Assembly (NCBI RefSeq): GCF_002355215.1
Contig: NZ_AP014612.1
Coordinates: 1,922,001 to 1,986,000 of the forward strand
DNA: 64,000 nt
Direction: 5' to 3'
Source: Streptococcus troglodytae
GTDB lineage: Bacteria; Bacillota; Bacilli; Lactobacillales; Streptococcaceae
Part shown: positions 31,364 to 40,131 of the stretch, piece after piece
How positions within the stretch are numbered: the first letter of the stretch is position 1
Layout of the letters: every line of letters begins with the position of its first letter
Made by a program: the position numbers and the translations under genes
The notes under the pieces: generated by a model
The model's database searches: none
What the model was told of the DNA's origin: nothing
What the model saw: only the letters and a program-made list of their open reading frames with translations

Positions 31364-31645
31364 TTAATCTTCAACAACAGTGGCTTCTTCGGATGAAGAA
31401 TCTGCAGATGGCGCTGGTCCTTCTGCCTAAACAGCTACTTCAGCTGAACTATCATGTTCTTGATTTGGAGACACTTGCTCTTGATTTATACTAACAACTG
31501 CTGTACGATCAGTAAGCGAAACAGAGGTATCTGCGCTGACACCAGAATCTCCCAGTGTCAACAGCGACAGACTTGATAAAGCGCCAACCACAACAGGCAT
31601 CCATCGTTTTTTGACTTTACGTAATTTGTAATGTGTGATGTTCAT
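31364..31645 (-). pseudogene. Relic of a secreted Gtf/lipase-like surface protein, signal region only
   Basis: Opens MNITHYKLRKVKKRWMPVVV, the basic-hydrophobic signal type of S. mutans glucosyltransferases and glucan-binding proteins, ends the signal at SGVSADT and continues SLTDRTAVVSINQEQVS. That tail parallels the lipase-like protein at 24024-25412 (TDKTAVITENQEQVI). The frame meets TAG after 72 codons, continues 18 more residues to a second stop, and has no catalytic domain. Confidence 0.6.
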
Positions 31646-32016
31646 AAAATATTTCTTCCTTAATGAATCATAGGTTAAAACTTAAAGTATTTCTGGTCTG
31701 CCTGATTTTTTCCGCTCAATTGTTTTCCATCACCTATTTTATATTATTGAGAGGAAGGCCGTGCATGACCTCAAAATAATTTTTATTTCTTAAACAGCTC
31801 AACTTGATATAAACTGCGTTAGTCTATTGAGATACTTATAGACACCTCTAAAAACTGATTCTTAAAAAATGGAAATACTCATTTATTAATGTTTGAATGG
31901 ACAAAATCTTTTAATTTGGTAATTTTAGAAATACTTTTATCTATTTCTATATTTTTGATTTCTGAATTATGAGATTTTTCTGTGGAATCTTGAAATGATA
32001 TTAGACAAGCTAAATA
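31646..32016. other. Spacer with a coding-like remnant
   Basis: Between the secreted relic and the permease. On the minus strand, in frame after the permease stop, about 36 codons read QDSTEKSHNSEIKNIEIDKS and on to a stop near 31889, preceded by LAC. It looks like the end of a lost small protein, perhaps a lipoprotein. No start or ribosome site. Otherwise AT-rich. Confidence 0.3.
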
Positions 32017-33377
32017 TTACTCATTTTTTGTTATATCAAGACCATTTGCATACAGTATACTGATGAATTTAGTTACAAATATAAAAACAAATAGTAAAAC
32101 TGATACCAGTAAATCAATGGTAAAAACAGGGGTATAGTCTACCATCGGATAGTTAAATAAATGGACGCCAAACATAACCATAACAAGTATAACGAGATTA
32201 AACAAAAGCGAAGTGAGGAAAACAATAAGAGAGTGAATCAAGCTATAAGCTAGTAGAATCCAGAGATGATTTTGCTTTGATACCCCTAAAATACTTAACT
32301 GTCTAACATCTTTTGAATCTTGATTGGAAGATAAAATAGTGACAGAAACAACATTAGCCAGTATAACTACTATAGGAGCTGCAAGAAAAGCCAAAAAGCT
32401 AACCTTAGTCTCTGTTACACTATCCGTTTGGAACCTAGCAGATATGTTCTGAGATAGCAATAAAAACCAGAAATTAAAGTAATCCCCATGGCTACTGAAC
32501 TCTGCAAGGATTTTAAGTAGGAGGGTTTGTACAAAATAGTCCATTTGGCTAGAATCATTGCGTAATTAGATTTCGCTAAAACTTTAGATAAGAATTTTAG
32601 TTGAAAAATTTGAAGATAGGGAGTCAGCAAATAAATAATGAGCAAATGTAGCAAAAGCATTAAAAAAATTGAACTGAGCCTATCAAATCTAACATTGAAA
32701 GAGCTAGTGAAGGAGGCTGAATATAAAAGATAGATACAATTTAGCCACAGCCCCAGAACAAGAAGAGCAAAACTCCCCTTAGTTATTAAATGAAGGCTAA
32801 TTCTTTTGACTCTCGTTTTTTTAGGACTAAAATCTCCAATTTTTAAAATTTTTCTCGAATAGTAGTATCCACTGGTCCCAGCAATCAAGGGCACTATGAG
32901 TAGACTAAGCAAGGATGCCCGCCAATCAAAAGAAAAAGGAATATTAGGAAGGTTCTTTTCGCCGACAAAAGACTGTATGAAGGAATAATATCCGCCAGCT
33001 AAATAAGTCGAGAGAATAGTTGTTACGACACTGCAGATAAAGGCCACTAAAAATAATTGCCCGCCAATCAATAACGAAAGCTGCGAACGATTGGCACCTA
33101 AAACAGTCCAAAGTTGATAATCTTCCTTAAAAATTGAAATTAAAAAATGTATTAAACCTGAAATGAGTAAAAATAATGTCAGCCCACCAAAGAAAATGAT
33201 CATTTCAAAAAGCGGTGTCGGATCTGCTAAATGTTTAAAAATCTCAGTATTATTCATGATATTGAAAATCCCACTCACTGAAGTTCCAATAATCAGACTA
33301 GAAACCAATAAAATTGGCAGAGTCCCTAACCACTGCTTCTTACTGTAGTTGAATTGATAGTAAATGAGTCTTAGCAT
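32017..33377 (-). pseudogene. FtsX/MacB-type ABC permease, second copy, frame broken once
   Basis: Multi-helix permease opening MLRLIYYQFNYSKKQWLGT, with the FtsX-like core (KEDYQLWTVLGANRSQL) and a C-terminal membrane block. After ITLISGF the frame goes wrong; adding one base to A5 at 32462-32466 continues LLLSQNISARFQTD to the stop at 32017, giving about 453 aa. It parallels the permease at 33857-35196 along its length, so the two arose by tandem duplication of an ATPase-permease module. Its own ATPase is a fragment. Confidence 0.7.
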
Positions 33378-33394
33378 AATCAGTCCCCTTTATT

Positions 33395-33643
33395 TTATGT
33401 TTCTGCTTCAAGAGCTTGATATAAGGATTGTGCTGTGGGCTTTAAGAGTTCTTGATGAATGACGCCATCCTTTAAAATCAGAGAGCGATCGGTCTGACTA
33501 GCCAATTCGATATCGTGGGTCACCATTAAGATACACTTTCCCTGATTGGCTAATTGCCGTAATAAATCAAAAATAACTTGGCGAGATAAACTATCTAAAG
33601 CATCAGGCAGCTCCTCTGCAAAAATAATCTGACTGTCTGATAA
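33395..33643 (-). pseudogene. C-terminal fragment of a duplicated ABC ATPase
   Basis: About 80 codons matching the end of the ATPase at 35211-35947: SDSQIIFAEELPDALDS, then ILMVTHDIELASQTDR and a final LYQALEAET. The Walker B region is degenerate (AEELPDA versus ADEPTGA) and the N-terminal two thirds including Walker A are missing; similarity stops at about 33643. A remnant left by tandem duplication and deletion. Confidence 0.75.
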
Positions 33644-33681
33644 ATAGTTCTATAATATTTCTAGTGGATAAAATCCAATAA

Positions 33682-33849
33682 TTACTGTACTTTTTTGATT
33701 AAGCAACAAGTTCCATGTGACTTATAATGAAAGATAGCAAATAACTCATATAAAGCATCACTATAAATCAATTGAAATTTAAAACTGATATCTTTACGTA
33801 TAGAACTTTTATCATTAATCTTATTTATAAAATTCAAAAATCTAAACAT
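33682..33849 (-). CDS. Possible 55-aa peptide gene of unknown role
   Basis: Small frame MFRFLNFINKINDKSSIRKD... ending HGTCCLIKKVQ, located between the truncated ATPase and the full permease. The ribosome site is weak. It has a basic N-terminus and a Cys pair near the end. It may be real or chance in AT-rich DNA. Confidence 0.25.
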   Translation of the reverse strand: MFRFLNFINKINDKSSIRKDISFKFQLIYSDALYELFAIFHYKSHGTCCLIKKVQ

Positions 33850-33856
33850 CTATTAT

Positions 33857-35196
33857 CTATCTTACTCTAAGATCAGTGAGTGTTTTTGTGATAAATATAA
33901 ACATAAATAGAATCACTGAAACAATGAGTAATGGCAAATAAATATCATTATAATCTGTAACAATATATCCCATAAGTTTAGCAGAATTAATAGTTAAAAA
34001 AAAGATAATGAGATTAAATCCTAATGAGATAATAATCACTAGGAAAGTATAAATGAAGGCTTCACACAGACGAATAATAGATTTTTGTTTTTCTGATATC
34101 CCCTGAATTTTCCATTGCTGGATAATTCCTTTCTCTTGATTAGAAGATAAAATAGTGATTGATATAACATTAGCTAAAATAATTAAAATGGGAGCAACTA
34201 AAAATAATAATAAAGCATTTGTTTCATGTATCTTATTTAATTTATCTGTTCTATCAGCATATAATACATTAAAAGAATACAGTAAAAAACCAGAAATAAG
34301 AGTGACACCAGTTATGATAGAAGTCGTTAAAGATTTTAAATAAAAGCGCTCCTGCAAAATATGCCATTTAGCCATTATAAAGCCGTAACTGGAGTTCAAT
34401 TTGAATAATATCTTAGTAATAATAATTTGTAACTGAGGAGATACTAACTGAAGAATAATAACATGAAGAATAAGAAGTTCAAATGCAATATCTGATTGGA
34501 CATCTATAATATCACTCTTTGACATGGAAGAAACTGGAGAAATATAAGACTTAATTAATATTATCCACTGAGATAATAAGAAAACCAAGCAAGAGAATTT
34601 AAACAACCTTAAGAATAACCGTTTTTTAAAGGAAACTGTTTCATCAAAAATTGCTGTTCGTTTTAAAAGTTTATAAGCATAATAAAAACCCCCAAGAAAA
34701 GCAATAACAGAAATAATAAAGATAGATAGGCTGAAAGCTATAAAACTAAAAGATATAGGAATAGTAGGAAGCATTGTTTTCCCAGCCAAACCTTGCACAA
34801 GGATATAATAACTTCGAGCAAAGAAGACTGATAAAGTACTTCCGACGAGACTAGCGAGAAAAGCAATAACAGATAACTGACATCCGATAAGAAACGATAA
34901 TTGCAAACGACTAGCTCCAAGAACAGTCCAAAGTTGATAATCTTCTTTAAAGAGAGCAAATAATAACTGAATCAAACTAGAAGTCAAAAAAGTAGTGTTA
35001 GTCCTCCAAAAAATACTGGAAATGTAAATAAAGGAGTAGGCATACCCACTTTACTAAAAACATGAGCATTAGTCTTCACACTAAATGCAACAGTTAAACA
35101 AGCACCAGTCAACAAACTAGACATAAAAAAGACTGGAATCGTTCCTAACCATTGTTTTTTACTGTAATTAAATTGGTACCAAATAAGCTGTAACAT
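33857..35196 (-). pseudogene. FtsX/MacB-type ABC permease, first copy, frame broken once
   Basis: Opens MLQLIWYQFNYSKKQWLGT and reads to FFGGLTLLF, then stops. The next frame resumes LTSSLIQLLFALFKEDYQLWTVLGAS and runs to 33857. One base added to the A6 run at 34986-34991 joins them into about 446 aa. Around eight to ten membrane segments; resembles BceB/MacB-like permeases without a large extracellular domain. It lies 14 bases after the ATPase gene and pairs with it. Confidence 0.7.
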
Positions 35197-35210
35197 TTTT
35201 CATCTCCCTA

Positions 35211-35947
35211 TTAACTGTCCGTTTCTACTTCAAGTGCTTGATAGAGAGCTACAGATGAAGGATGAGGCAGCTCTTGATAAATCTGACCATCCTTTAAAAC
35301 CAGAGCTCTATCCGTATGAACAGCTAATTCAATGTCATGTGTCACCATAAGAACACACTTACCTTGCTTAGCTAAATCTTTTAGCATGTTAAAAATCACT
35401 TGCCTTGATACGCTATCTAAAGCACCAGTCGGTTCATCTGCAAAAATAATCTGACTGTCTGATAAAATAGCTCGAGCAATAGCCACTTTCTGTTGTTCTC
35501 CACCCGATAAAGTACTAACAAAGTCATTGATATCAGCTTTAAATCTCATTTGTCTCAATAAATTTGAAATCTTTTGCTTATCTACTTTTTTATGGGATAA
35601 CCGTAACGGTAAAGCAATATTCTCAATAACTGGTAAAGCAGGAACTAAATTATAGGATTGAAAAACAAAAGCAATGTCCTGTCGCCTAAGTTGAGCTAAC
35701 TTGGTGTCACTCAAACAATAAGGATCAAAACCATTAATAGAGACTTTTCCGTTAGTTGGTTCTGACAAACTAGACAAACATTTTAAAAGTGTGGATTTAC
35801 CTGAGCCGCTGATACCGAGAATAGAGATAAATTCCCCATAATTAGCTATTAGAGAAACATCTTTTAACACAGATAAAATTTTATTTTTTCTAAATGAAAA
35901 CTTTTAGAGAGATTGGTTGCGGTTATAGCTGTTTGATTTGTCATCAT
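35211..35947 (-). pseudogene. MacB/BceA-type ABC ATPase, N-terminus frame-shifted
   Basis: ATPase with Walker A GISGSGKSTLL, Q-loop FVFQSYNLVPALPVIENIALPL, signature LSGGEQQKVAIARA, Walker B IIFADEPTGALD, and VTHD. This is the lolD/macB subfamily. The visible frame starts at an internal ATG (35870). Upstream, MMTNQTAITATNLSKSFHLEK from an ATG at 35947 with GGAG in front joins it if T6 at 35884-35889 had one more base. Restored length is about 245 aa. It belongs with the following permease; role probably export or antimicrobial-peptide resistance. Confidence 0.75.
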
Positions 35948-35964
35948 TTACTCCGTTCATTATT

Positions 35965-36396
35965 TTATTTTTCTAAGTTACCAGTCCTGTTTAACCTATA
36001 AACTGCTGTATATCTACTATCTTTCATATCAAAATGATGAGATATTTCAATAAAAGAAATATTTAGATTAAACAACAAATTATGTAATTGCTGTGAGTTT
36101 TTGTGATCCAAATTAGCCGATATTTCATCTAATAAGTATATCTTATATTTTCTAATTAACGCTCGTGCTAAAGCTATCTTTTGCTTTTGACCACCTGATA
36201 GATTACATCCATTATCCCCACATTGATATTCTAGCAATCCGTTTGAAAGGAATTCATCATATAAATTTACTTTTTTCAAAATATCTATTAAAATACTTTC
36301 ATCAAAATTATCATTTTGAAATAATGTAATATTATTTCGAACTGTCGTGTCAAATATATAAGGACTCTGATCTACAGTAGATTGAACATTTGTCAA
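35965..36396 (-). pseudogene. C-terminal half of an ABC exporter NBD, cut off by an IS
   Basis: Begins at the Q-loop (STVDQSPYIFDTTVRNNITL) and contains the signature LSGGQKQKIALARALI and Walker B IYLLDEISANLD. Walker A and the membrane domain are missing. The matching 5' half lies beyond the IS at 37476-38552, but that half also ends in its own Q-loop copy, so the halves may come from two paralogous genes. Confidence 0.7.
36361..36382 (+). repeat. 22-base direct repeat flanking the IS, left copy (mate 37497-37518)
   Basis: The sequence AGGACTCTGATCTA then C/T then AGTAGAT occurs here and at 37497-37518 with one mismatch. Each copy encodes the ABC Q-loop DQSP motif on the minus strand. They lie 15-18 bases outside the IS ends, so this is not a simple target duplication. 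Confidence 0.7.
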
Positions 36397-36397
36397 T

Positions 36398-37478
36398 GAT
36401 GTGAGACCAAAAAAGATAAAACCTGACTAGCTTTTTGCTAGCCTATCAGGAGCTAGCTCCTGATAGGATTTTTCGCATGTCGATAGGAGATTTCCAGCCC
36501 AGAGTCTGCATGGGTAGTCTGTTTGAAGTGTAGAGGTAGCGTTTCATCTGTTTGATGAGGTCGTCATAAGAATAAAATTGTAAGTGCTGGTAGAATCGTC
36601 TATTGTCGTTTCTGTGGCTTCGTTCAACCTTACCGTTGTGTCTGGGAGTTCTAGGTCGGATGAGTTTGTGTTCAATGCTTAGTTCACGACAGAGAAAATC
36701 CAGAGGGTGAACGTGTTTATTTTCCTTGAAATGGGTAAACTCGAAGCCATTGTCCGTTTGTATGATTTTCGGCTTGTAGCCAAAGTGTCGGATGGCCATT
36801 TTGACAAATTGGATGGTGGAATGAGAAGATTGTTCCTTGAAAGGGAAGATGAAGCGTTCTCGACTGGCCTCGTCAATGATGGTGTATTGGTAGAATTTAT
36901 CAGGCATTGCCCCAGTATAGCAGTCTTTTGGCACGTATTTGACAGCCATCTGCCACTTGATACCGAGTTTTGTTGGTGTATCGTAAGGCTTTGGAATATA
37001 GGGTTTGGTTTTGTTTTAGCAGGTTTGAAGAAGTCTAGTTTTCTCAAGACCCGAAAGAGTGAGCAGGGATGCCTGTCATAGCCCTTATTTAATTTGAGCT
37101 TGTAGAAGATTTCAATGAGAGTGGCATGGGGGTTTCTTCGAATACAGTTTTTTATCCAGGCTATTTCTTGTTCTGTATGAGCCTTGGGATGGGGTGTCAG
37201 AGGTCTGTGAGATTTGTCTTGAAGAGAGGCTTTGGTTCCGTCAAATCGTTTGTTCCACCTCATAAGGGAAGCTTTAGAGACCTTATAGCGTCGGCAGATG
37301 AAAGCAACAGAAGCGCCACCACGATAGGTTTTGACAGCATGGTAGCGAGTATCAAGGGTGTGTGGCAAATAACGAAGGGGTTGTGGTATACTAGTCATGA
37401 GAAGATTCCTTTTTGATGAGTGGGTGGTACTCTTATCATATCAAGGTTTCTTCTTTTTTGGGAGCTAGGTCTCACATC
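36398..37478 (-). mobile_element. IS element (IS481/IS3-like DDE), about 1.08 kb
   Basis: Bounded by 11-base perfect inverted repeats GATGTGAGACC (36398-36408) and GGTCTCACATC (37468-37478), with AAAAAAG tracts just inside both ends. It carries one transposase reading frame on the minus strand and interrupts an ABC exporter gene. No clear target-site duplication was seen. The left end also has a strong hairpin with CTAGCTCCTGATAGG (about 36438-36470). Confidence 0.75.
36446..37398 (-). pseudogene. IS transposase with rve/DDE core, one frameshift
   Basis: N-terminal helix-turn-helix (YRGGASVAFICRRYKVSKAS) and a C-terminal integrase core with IIDEASRERF, IIQTDNGFEFTHF and the Glu in KVERSHRND, fitting the IS481/IS3 group. 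The two parts are in different frames; one more A in the AAACCC stretch near 37004 would give KPYIPKPYDTPTKLGIKWQM and a single protein of about 317 aa. It may be inactive, or the shift may be a read error. Confidence 0.75.
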
Positions 37479-38552
37479 TATTGTAAGGCTACAATAAGGA
37501 CTCTGATCTATAGTAGATATGTTAACTTTATTTTTACAAAGCAATTTATCTTTACTTTTAAAAATAATATTCCCCTTATATGGAGACAAGATTCCATTAA
37601 TTAGATTAACTATTGTCGTTTTACCACTGCCAGACGGTCCTATTAATAATACACGAAAAGGGGTACGCAAAGACATATTTAGAGTTAAATTATTTCCATT
37701 TCCAAGTTTATACTGTACTTTATTTATATTTATTTCCTCTACTGTATTAGTAGAAAAAGTAGAGGGATAACGGTCAGTAACTTTTGATTGTTCATCAGAT
37801 TGTTTTAAGTATTTTAAATATTTTTTTCTTAAATCCGTAGTAGTATTCATTATACCTAAAGCTGCAGCAATTTCTTGAATAGGTCCAATAATTGCATCAT
37901 TAGCTAAAAAAATTCCTATCAAAGCGCTAAAAGATAAATTATGCTGATATATCACAAAGTAACATCCAACAACAAAAGGTACAATGAAACAAAATCCAGA
38001 AATAATTGCAGAGATTAATTGAGTAGTCCATGATGATTGTTTTAATTTAAATGCTGAGGCTTCTAAATTATTAAGTTTCTTATTAGATAGTGTAATAATC
38101 TCTTTAATAACAGAATAAGATCTTAAAGTATAAAAACCATTAAATACTTCTTTAATAACTTTAGAATAATCAGCATTTTTTTCAGAAAAAACATTGGCTG
38201 TTTCTTTTAATTTACTTTGCATAATTTTAGGAACAATAATAGGTAATATCGAAAAACATACAAATATTAACGATATAAAGAAATTTAAATACAGCATATA
38301 ACATAAAGATACTACAAATAATAACACTCTAGATAATATTGCAAAAATTTGATCTAAATAATTAGTTTCGATTAATTTCAAATCATTAGAAATTACAGAG
38401 ATTATTTTAGAATAATCTTTTACTTCATATGAACTTAGGTACTCTGAATTAAAATATTCTGACTTTAACTTTATATTAATGGTTTTTACAATTGAAGCTT
38501 GTGTAACTTCAAATAAATACATTGCTATGTATATTAAGATCCAACAAAACAA
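37476..38552 (-). pseudogene. N-terminal half of an ABC exporter, truncated by the IS
   Basis: Membrane domain (about five hydrophobic segments) followed by the start of an ATPase with Walker A GPSGSGKTT and a Q-loop STIDQSPYCSLTI, where IS sequence begins; the listed frame then runs into the IS (to 37395). The 5' end is unclear: the frame opens with a TTG at 38552, an ATG frame from 38626 needs a shift, and the first helix seems short. Encoded divergently from the 20-aa peptide gene and sharing its control region. Confidence 0.65.
37497..37518 (+). repeat. 22-base direct repeat flanking the IS, right copy (mate 36361-36382)
   Basis: Second copy of the Q-loop-coding repeat, one base different from the first. 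See the left copy for interpretation. Confidence 0.7.
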
Positions 38553-38601
38553 GCTGGTACTACCAAATAAAATAATATGAAAAAAGCTTGATAAAATAGT
38601 T

Positions 38602-38661
38602 TGTAAAATATTTTACATTTTATCATTAAATACTATCATTTTTTAGAATTTGCAAATATAG
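38602..38661. promoter_or_regulatory. Control region with repeats shared with the precursor promoter
   Basis: Contains a 16-base perfect palindrome TGTAAAATATTTTACA (38602-38617), the 28-base block also present at 31276-31303 (here 38616-38643), and TTTAGAATTTGCAAATATAG (38642-38661), a variant of the element found twice upstream of the precursor. A plus-strand TTGACA begins at about 38669 and a TATAAT at about 38719. Probably a shared binding site for the adjacent Rgg regulator. Confidence 0.5.
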
Positions 38662-38748
38662 AAAAATATTGACAAAAAATTTCATATTTACAAAAAAGAA
38701 ATATTGTCTATTTATCTATTATAATAAGACTTAAAGGAGGAGATAATT

Positions 38749-38811
38749 ATGGTTAAAAGAATCATTCTATTTGTTCTTATATTTCCATTTTTCTTATGCT
38801 CACTCATATAA
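38749..38811 (+). CDS. 20-aa hydrophobic peptide, SHP-like pheromone candidate
   Basis: AAAGGAGGAG lies 6 bases before ATG; the peptide is MVKRIILFVLIFPFFLCSLI. A basic start and hydrophobic body, next to and convergent with an Rgg gene, is the layout of short hydrophobic peptide pheromones of streptococci. It lacks the usual acidic residue plus IIVGG-type end, so it is not a textbook SHP. A terminator follows. The strong ribosome site and isolated promoter argue that it is translated. Confidence 0.5.
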   Translation: MVKRIILFVLIFPFFLCSLI

Positions 38812-38850
38812 TGGGTAATAAGAAACACTTTTTCATACAATAACTCCAAA

Positions 38851-38884
38851 AAAGAACCATTAGAATTTTTCTGAATGGTTCTTT
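38851..38884 (+). terminator. Terminator after the short peptide gene
   Basis: Stem AAAGAACCATT / AATGGTTCTTT with a 12-base loop, then TATATTTT. It may also serve the convergent rgg transcript. Confidence 0.75.
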
Positions 38885-38991
38885 ATATTTTATACGATTT
38901 TAGTTCATCTCATAACTTTAAGCATTAACTGGCTGTAGGACTTATAGAAGTCATCAAACCATCTATTAACTTATTGATTAGTGAAGTAAAT

Positions 38992-39870
38992 TCAATTTTT
39001 AGAATTAGACTCCAATAAAAGTTGTTCTAAATTTGTTCGGAGAAACATGGCCGTTGTTGGATTTCCCAACTCTTCAACCATTTCAATGTAACGTTCCAAT
39101 TTAGACTTCTCAGTTATTTCTCCTTGCAGATAAGCAATTATTTGTTTTAAGAAATTTAAAGAAACAATGATAAACATATCTTGATAAATCAAGAGTTTTT
39201 CTAAATGTTTTATAAAATAAATTGCATGGTAAAATTCTCTTCTTTCAATCAGAATCATGATTAAATTTAAAAGAGCAATTTGTGCATTTTTCTTATTAGC
39301 GGGAATAGAAATATATAATTTATTTCGTTCTATAAAGGCTTTACCTAAAAAAAATTAAATCATCAACTGATAAGATAATCATAGTATTTCCAAAAAGATT
39401 GAGTTCATACTCGGTCCATTCTTCAATACTGTAAAGATAAGCTGTGAGAAAGTCTTTATCTTCATCTGATATGGTATAATCAGGATCTAAAGTATGGATA
39501 GCTACATTGATAATCAATCTATTCAAACGGTTATAAGTATCAGAACTTTCATAATCCCCATAAGCGTCTAAAATCTTCTTTAAGCCTTTAATATCTCGTT
39601 TTGACTGAAGTTCTACGATCTTATTTCCTAATTTAAAAAATCATTGTCTTTATAATTGTTTAAGGCATGGCTAAACTCTGAAAAAGTCATATGGATTCCT
39701 TCAATAGCTAAGAGCAATTTATCAGCAGCTAACATGGTCTGCCCATTTTCAAATCGAGATAACTGCGAAACTGATAAATTATCATTTGCCACATCTTTTA
39801 GTTTAAGCCCCCTAGCGATTCGCAACTCTCGGTAGAGTTCTCCTAGTTCCATAGAACGATTCATTCTCAT
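38992..39870 (-). pseudogene. Rgg-family transcriptional regulator, two compensating frame breaks
   Basis: N-terminal XRE helix-turn-helix (LRIARGLKLKDVANDNLSVSQLSRFE), then the C-terminal helical peptide-binding domain of Rgg proteins (FIERNKLYISIPANKKNAQI, FYHAIYFIKHLEKLL, LVEELGNPTTAMFLRTNLEQLL). AAAGGGGGGG precedes the ATG at 39870. The frame breaks at A6 39635-39640 (one base short) and A8 39347-39354 (one base long); corrected length is about 292 aa, the family norm. Rgg proteins sense imported short peptides; the 20-aa gene downstream is the obvious partner. Confidence 0.75.
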
Positions 39871-40064
39871 AAATTGCCCCCCCTTTCATTAAATCACTTA
39901 TTTATAAAATCAATAGTTTCTTTCAATCGTCTCATTTGACCAAGCTTGTGAACAGTTTTTATCCTTTCGTCAGTCTCTTTTGAGTAGAACCTTCTTTTAT
40001 TCTATCAAAAAATTTTATTCAAACTATCGTTTCCTAGTGCTTAATCTTTTTTTAATCAAATCGA

Positions 40065-40106
40065 AAAGGAAGCGAAATAAAGCTGTCAGAATCCATTTCG
40101 CTTCCT
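40065..40106. terminator. Terminator downstream of the trehalose operon
   Basis: Stem AAGGAAGCGAAAT / ATTTCGCTTCCTT with a 16-base loop, near the stop of the trehalose-6-phosphate hydrolase gene at 40132. Confidence 0.8.
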
Positions 40107-40131
40107 TCTTATAATAGTAGATTTTAATTTA

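Noticed and set aside
36679-37050. Open frame continuing the transposase in the wrong register, with an opposite-strand frame
   Set aside because: After the frame break the sequence no longer resembles a transposase, while the other register carries the DDE motifs.
38890-38990. Minus-strand tail reading SLINKLIDGLMTSISPTAS after rgg, resembling a second peptide end
   Set aside because: It has no start codon and overlaps the rgg end in another frame; similarity to the precursor tail is only compositional.
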